DNA of 64,000 bases, taken from the NCBI GenBank assembly GCA_949316495.1, contig OX439011.1, positions 21,109,995 through 21,173,994 of the forward strand, given 5' to 3'. A program made the translations under genes and the position numbers. Origin of the DNA: Amphiduros pacificus. Taxonomy: Eukaryota; Annelida; Polychaeta; Phyllodocida; Hesionidae. The notes under the pieces were generated by a model, which had not been told where the DNA came from, did not search any database, and was given only the letters and a program-made list of their open reading frames with translations. Of this stretch, positions 60,501-64,000 are shown one piece after another. The stretch's first letter is position 1; the number at the start of each line of letters is the position of its first letter.

Positions 60501-61258
60501 TCCGGTAGGTACAAGTTGGTTCTGTGAAGCGGCTGGTTCTCCTCGGTGGTACTCGTCCGGATGAACTGGTGTGGCTCCGGTTTGATCATGGTCAGGGCTG
60601 TGAGTGGAGGCCGAGGATCTACAGCCAGTCGCGTCTCACTTGGTCTGATCACATGACTTTGGATCTGGGTCGAGTCAGCCATTTTGGGTTCTCTCAGTGG
60701 CATGGCCTTCTTGACCTCCACAAATTGCGGTTCTGGCGGCTTTGTCGCATTTAACCTAGTTACATATCTAGGTCCCGATGGTATGGCCAGAGCAGATCTG
60801 TGCATCCTCTGCGGACCGTTATTCAAAACATTTTTATTAATCATCAACAACCCTTCTCCATCTAGTGATGTCATAGACGTAGCTCGGAAAAAATCTCTTG
60901 GCCTTTGCAAACGGGCATTACCGTAGAAAGTGGGCTCGGGTGGCTTTCCATAGTTTGTGTTTACACTTAGTTCTTTATACTGAGGATAGCTTGGTTTGTA
61001 TGGCCTCGGCCCACCTTGTCTGTAGAACGCTTGCCCTTTCTGTGCAATGGTGCAGTGGTTCATTTCCGCTTCCTGTGTGACCCGTGGTGCCCCTTGGTGG
61101 TGAAAGTCCTCCTCCTCCTCATCATCATTATCAAGCCGTGACACAGCTCCGGGTCGTGACAGTTCACCGTCAGTGATACTTGCCCGGCGCCCGGTTACCG
61201 CCGGTGACATGAGAGGTATGTATTTGTCATCCACCCCTGGGATTAAGTTGACCTCCAT
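57569..61258 (-). CDS. Giant first coding exon (1230 codons) with nine tandem YxxM motifs
   Basis: I start it at ATG-GAG-GTC (A at -3, G at +4). The open frame extends 16 codons further to a GTG after an in-frame TAA, but no upstream ATG exists. It ends at ACG|gtatat, a phase-0 donor; the few codons after that are intron-like. Parts by residue: acidic EEEEDFHHQGA at about 46-56; KELSVNTNYG and GLLMINKN at about 95-142; VEFFE, VDMFE and EKLEKLFG helical motifs at about 285-375; six to seven 8-residue YQHTRED-type repeats at about 537-587; nine 11-residue repeats with YQGM or YQEM at about 603-697; Ser-rich C-terminal third; terminal LHINLLNSNLTLSY. YxxM is the known binding motif of PI3-kinase p85 SH2 domains, so a tyrosine-phosphorylated adaptor role is possible but inferred. 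A good acceptor (ttttccttctgag, exon start 61310) suggests a separate upstream 5' UTR exon. Confidence 0.87.
59160..59460 (-). repeat. Coding 33-bp repeat with nine YxxM motifs
   Basis: Nine 11-residue units (G-Q-E-(T/P)-Y-Q-(G/E)-M-x-K-(V/I)); eight carry YQGM and one YQEM. All keep Tyr and Met although other positions vary (Thr/Pro, Gln/Arg/Pro, Val/Ile). Confidence 0.9.
59485..59655 (-). repeat. Coding 24-bp repeat, (D/E)-(S/P)-YQHTR-(E/D)
   Basis: Six to seven 8-residue units immediately N-terminal to the YxxM array in the 1230-codon exon, so tyrosines continue at regular spacing for about 160 residues. Confidence 0.88.
61083..61103 (-). promoter_or_regulatory. CTCF-like motif inside the start of the 1230-codon exon
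   Basis: Minus strand CCACCAAGGGGCACC, encoding HHQGAP at about residues 52-58, in the same orientation as in the other two giant exons. Confidence 0.35.
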
Positions 61259-61519
61259 TTTACGTCTTAATGACCTCACCTTTATATCATCAACATCATT
61301 GTGCACTTATCTCAGAAGGAAAATAGTATTGCCTTAAGTGATAAACTAATTTCTTCTTGGTCCAGCATGTAGTATTAAATATCATGTTTTTTTTTTTCAA
61401 AAACAATTTCTTCTTGGAGTTCAAATTAAACCACAAATGTTTCTACCATCATTTAATGCCTCCTTTTCTAAGCAGAGAATGTATGGTTCTTTCATAAAAG
61501 TAGAAATAAAATGGCTCCT

Positions 61520-61880
61520 TTAATCAAGAAGAGTTCCAATGGTTCCTTTTATTCAAGTAGGTTCTAACAGCTCTTTTACTCATGTACTTCCAATGGCTCC
61601 TTTTATATCAAATTAAATCTAATGGCTCCGTTCAATAAAGTATAAAGTGGCTCCTTTTCGGTAATATGAAATGTAATGGCTCCTTTCAATAAAGTATAAA
61701 GTGGCTCCTTTTAGGTAATATGAAATGTAATGGCTCCTTTCAATAAAGTATAAAGTGGCTCCTTTTAGGTAATATGAAATCGAATGGCTCCTTTTAATAA
61801 AGTACAGTTCTAATGGCTCATTTATGTAACATGAAATGTAATGGCTCTTTTAAAACAAGAAGAATTCTAATGGCTCCTCT
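61520..61880. repeat. Imperfect repeat of about 53 bp
   Basis: TAATGGCTCCTTTCAATAAA and AAGTGGCTCCTTTTAGGTAA alternate; about four full units with degenerate flanks. Confidence 0.85.
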
Positions 61881-62184
61881 GTATGTATATTTTTAGATAT
61901 GAAATTTTCTCAAGCATTTAAATCCTGTAAAGTTGATAATCCTTTGTTACCCAGTTACCCAGTCTTCCTTGAATCATTTCTCCAAGAAGTAATTTGAATA
62001 TTCTAACACTCGGGTGACAACTGTTATTCCATGAAAGTAATTTCTATTATATCCATCACATTTGCCTACACCATGTTCTGCAAATCATGGAACCAAATTA
62101 TTCTCTCAGTCTGATAATATACAAGTCTCTGATGACTTTAAATTCTGTACATATCATAGTCTTTCTTGTATATCAACCTCTCCT

Positions 62185-62578
62185 CCAGTACTCTCTTCCA
62201 GAACACTCTTCCAGAACTCTCTTCCAGAACTCTCTATTAGTCCTCTCTTCCAGTCCTCTCTTCCAGTGCTCTCTTCCAGTACTCTCTTCCAATAGTCTCT
62301 TCAAGTCCTCTCTTCCAGTACTCTCTTCCTGTACTCTCTTCTCATACTTTCTTCCAGTACTATCTCTTGTGGCACTCTCTTGTGGTACTCTCTTGTGGCA
62401 CTCTCTTGTGGCACTCTCTTCCGGTACTCTCTTGTGGCACTCTCTTCCAGTACTCTCTTGTGGCACTCTCTTGTGGTACTCTCTTGTGGTACTCTCTTGT
62501 GGTACTCTCTCGTGGTACTATCTTGATGTACTCTCTTGTGGCACTCACTTGCAGTACTCTCTTGCAGTACTCTCTTCC
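62185..62578. repeat. 15-bp minisatellite
   Basis: About 26 units of ACTCTCTTCCAGT / ACTCTCTTGTGGC. Confidence 0.93.
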
Positions 62579-62639
62579 AGCCTGAGCCGTGACTGCGTCC
62601 AGTCTCCTCGCTCCATTAACCTGCCGTGACCACCTTGTC

Positions 62640-62860
62640 AGATCTTTGCTAATATTCTCAGAGGAAGCAGAGCATAGCTACATTCAGGGCAGGCTATGAG
62701 TGCAGTCGACCCGGGTTGTCCACCATGTTGTGTTGTATCGTGCTATGCTTGTATTTCTCTGCTCCGGATTCTCTCCTCGCACACAACAACAAGATTTACT
62801 CCATGCACACCTCCACCGTCCATCTGTCCGCCCGGCTATACAAACTTTTTTCTGCCGCTA
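62640..62860 (-). promoter_or_regulatory. Possible promoter/5' UTR exon region of the 1230-codon exon
   Basis: A GC-richer, non-repetitive island about 1.4-1.6 kb upstream of the ATG at 61258. The acceptor-like site at 61311-61312 implies that transcription starts in a separate upstream exon; this island is the best location seen. Confidence 0.25.
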
Positions 62861-64000
62861 AATTGCCCCAAATGATCTAATTACTTTCCGGGTGGGGTGT
62901 ATAGAGGGCAGCACTGAGCTGCTTTCTCCAAGTCACAACCTCATAAAGCTTCACCTGTCTCCAGTTTGTCATTCCTTAAGATCTGCTTATTTCTCTTATT
63001 AATACTATTCTCTTTCTGTCATTGAATCTGGAGCCATCTTTTAAAGCTAATTATTTTATAATACAAATCTATAGAAACCTATAAAAATCTATAAAAATGG
63101 TATCTTTGATTACAAGATATTTTCACTGCATAACAAATGCAATAATTACTCTAGAGGGCCTGGAAGGGAATTTTTGAAAAAAATCTTTTCTCTTAAAAGA
63201 TATTTAAGAGCATTTATTGTAAGATTCATCATAAGTGTTATTATACTCAAGGAGCAGTTCTTACACGAGAGATAAGAAGTGTTGAGGTCGTCCATACACC
63301 CTCCCCCTGGTGGCGAGCATAAACACTACTTAACAGCTCATAAACATGGCTCCATGTCACATAGGCATTAACATTGCCCTATTGTACCCCTATACTTAGG
63401 CTCCCTCTGCTGGCCGAAATGTGAACAACTGTCACAACATTCCAACTTAGAATAATTTAAAGCCGCTAATACATTAGATACAGGCTTTTACTGTGCCAAG
63501 GAATTTTTTTCTCCAGCAGGGGGAGCCACTGGAAAACATAGCTTCTTATTATCTCATATTATCTCATAACATTCACCATTCCGCCAGTGGAAAAAGATAG
63601 ATATTTATATTCCATTTTCTACAAATGGGCAAATACCAGATCAAGTTTATCATCATGGCAACCAAGATATGATGTTTATGACAAGTCAATATCCTCATTT
63701 GAAACTAGTTTACATGATTGATTTCTTGTCATATTTTTTAAAGATTCTTTCAAAGCAAAACAGCACAGAGTATCAAAAGCAACATGTCAAATGAGAGAAA
63801 AAAATCAAAATGCATAAATTGAAAATCGAGGATTTGTATTCAACTGTGCCATGGTCATTGCTAACATGGTGTAACAGTCAATAAAGTCTTGAAATTTTAT
63901 ACTTGCCAAATATATAATAGATCATTACAAATCACTGTAATTAAATATTTGCTATAGAAACGTTTTGTCCCCCCTCCCCCTAAATGTGAGAACGAAACAT
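62860..64000. other. No gene seen; upstream flank with CTCF-like cores
   Basis: AT-rich, non-repetitive. TATAGAGGGCAGCACTGA at 62900-62917 is a further CTCF-like match. Confidence 0.5.
63303..63529. promoter_or_regulatory. Three CTCF-like cores in 230 bp
   Basis: Minus-strand GCCACCAGGGGGAG (63303-63318), minus-strand GGCCAGCAGAGGGAGCC (63399-63415) and plus-strand CCAGCAGGGGGAGCC (63513-63527), giving a divergent/convergent cluster upstream of the locus. Confidence 0.4.

Noticed and set aside
61259-61306. Start of the 1230-codon frame at GTG, 16 codons upstream
   Set aside because: GTG is not a normal eukaryotic start; the downstream ATG has a strong context.

Overview
The window is animal nuclear DNA, most likely from a mollusc and perhaps a bivalve. 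The reasons are AT-rich intergenic DNA, very dense mini- and microsatellites, a tRNA-headed SINE with a mollusc-like tail at 45.7-45.96 kb, an interspersed element full of TGACCTTG units at 26-27.4 kb, and canonical GT-AG splice sites. No rRNA, tRNA gene, CRISPR array, retrovirus-like element or transposase ORF was seen.

All convincing coding DNA is on the minus strand. It consists of three enormous uninterrupted coding exons: 61258-57569 (1230 codons), 52198-48032 (1389 codons) and 23442-10750 (4231 codons). Each opens with ATG-GAG in a good initiation context, with an in-frame stop shortly upstream, and each runs in frame into a GT splice donor in phase 0. None has a stop codon of its own before the donor, and no good acceptor lies inside the reading frame. 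The simplest reading is one minus-strand locus with a tandem series of alternative first coding exons, all spliced to shared 3' exons at or beyond the left edge. The 1389- and 1230-codon exons share a GLLMI signature, an LTP motif and a beta-strand-like C-terminal peptide, so they look like duplicates. The 4231-codon exon shares a short N-terminal PL(I/M)...HQGA signature with the 1230-codon exon. All three proteins look largely disordered and scaffold-like. I do not recognise the family.

Smaller, much less certain minus-strand exons fit the same scheme: a 35-codon first exon (7377-7273), a 17-codon first exon (33256-33206) next to YY1- and RFX-like sites, a possible shared exon (2665-2608), and three micro-exons at 40.8, 43.0 and 56.0 kb. 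About twenty CTCF-like cores are scattered over the window, one near the start of two giant exons and one in the first fifth of the third. This resembles the architecture of clustered protocadherin genes, but it is an inference from sequence only.

Layout: 0-10.7 kb, tandem repeats plus the two small exon candidates; 10.75-23.44 kb, the 4231-codon exon; 23.4-24.8 kb, its probable promoter region; 25.3-48 kb, repeats, MITE-like elements, a SINE, a local triplicated segment and many minisatellites; 48.0-52.2 kb, the 1389-codon exon with a CTCF-like minisatellite upstream; 53-57.57 kb, minisatellites, the last abutting the next exon; 57.57-61.26 kb, the 1230-codon exon; 61.3-64 kb, its probable 5' region.
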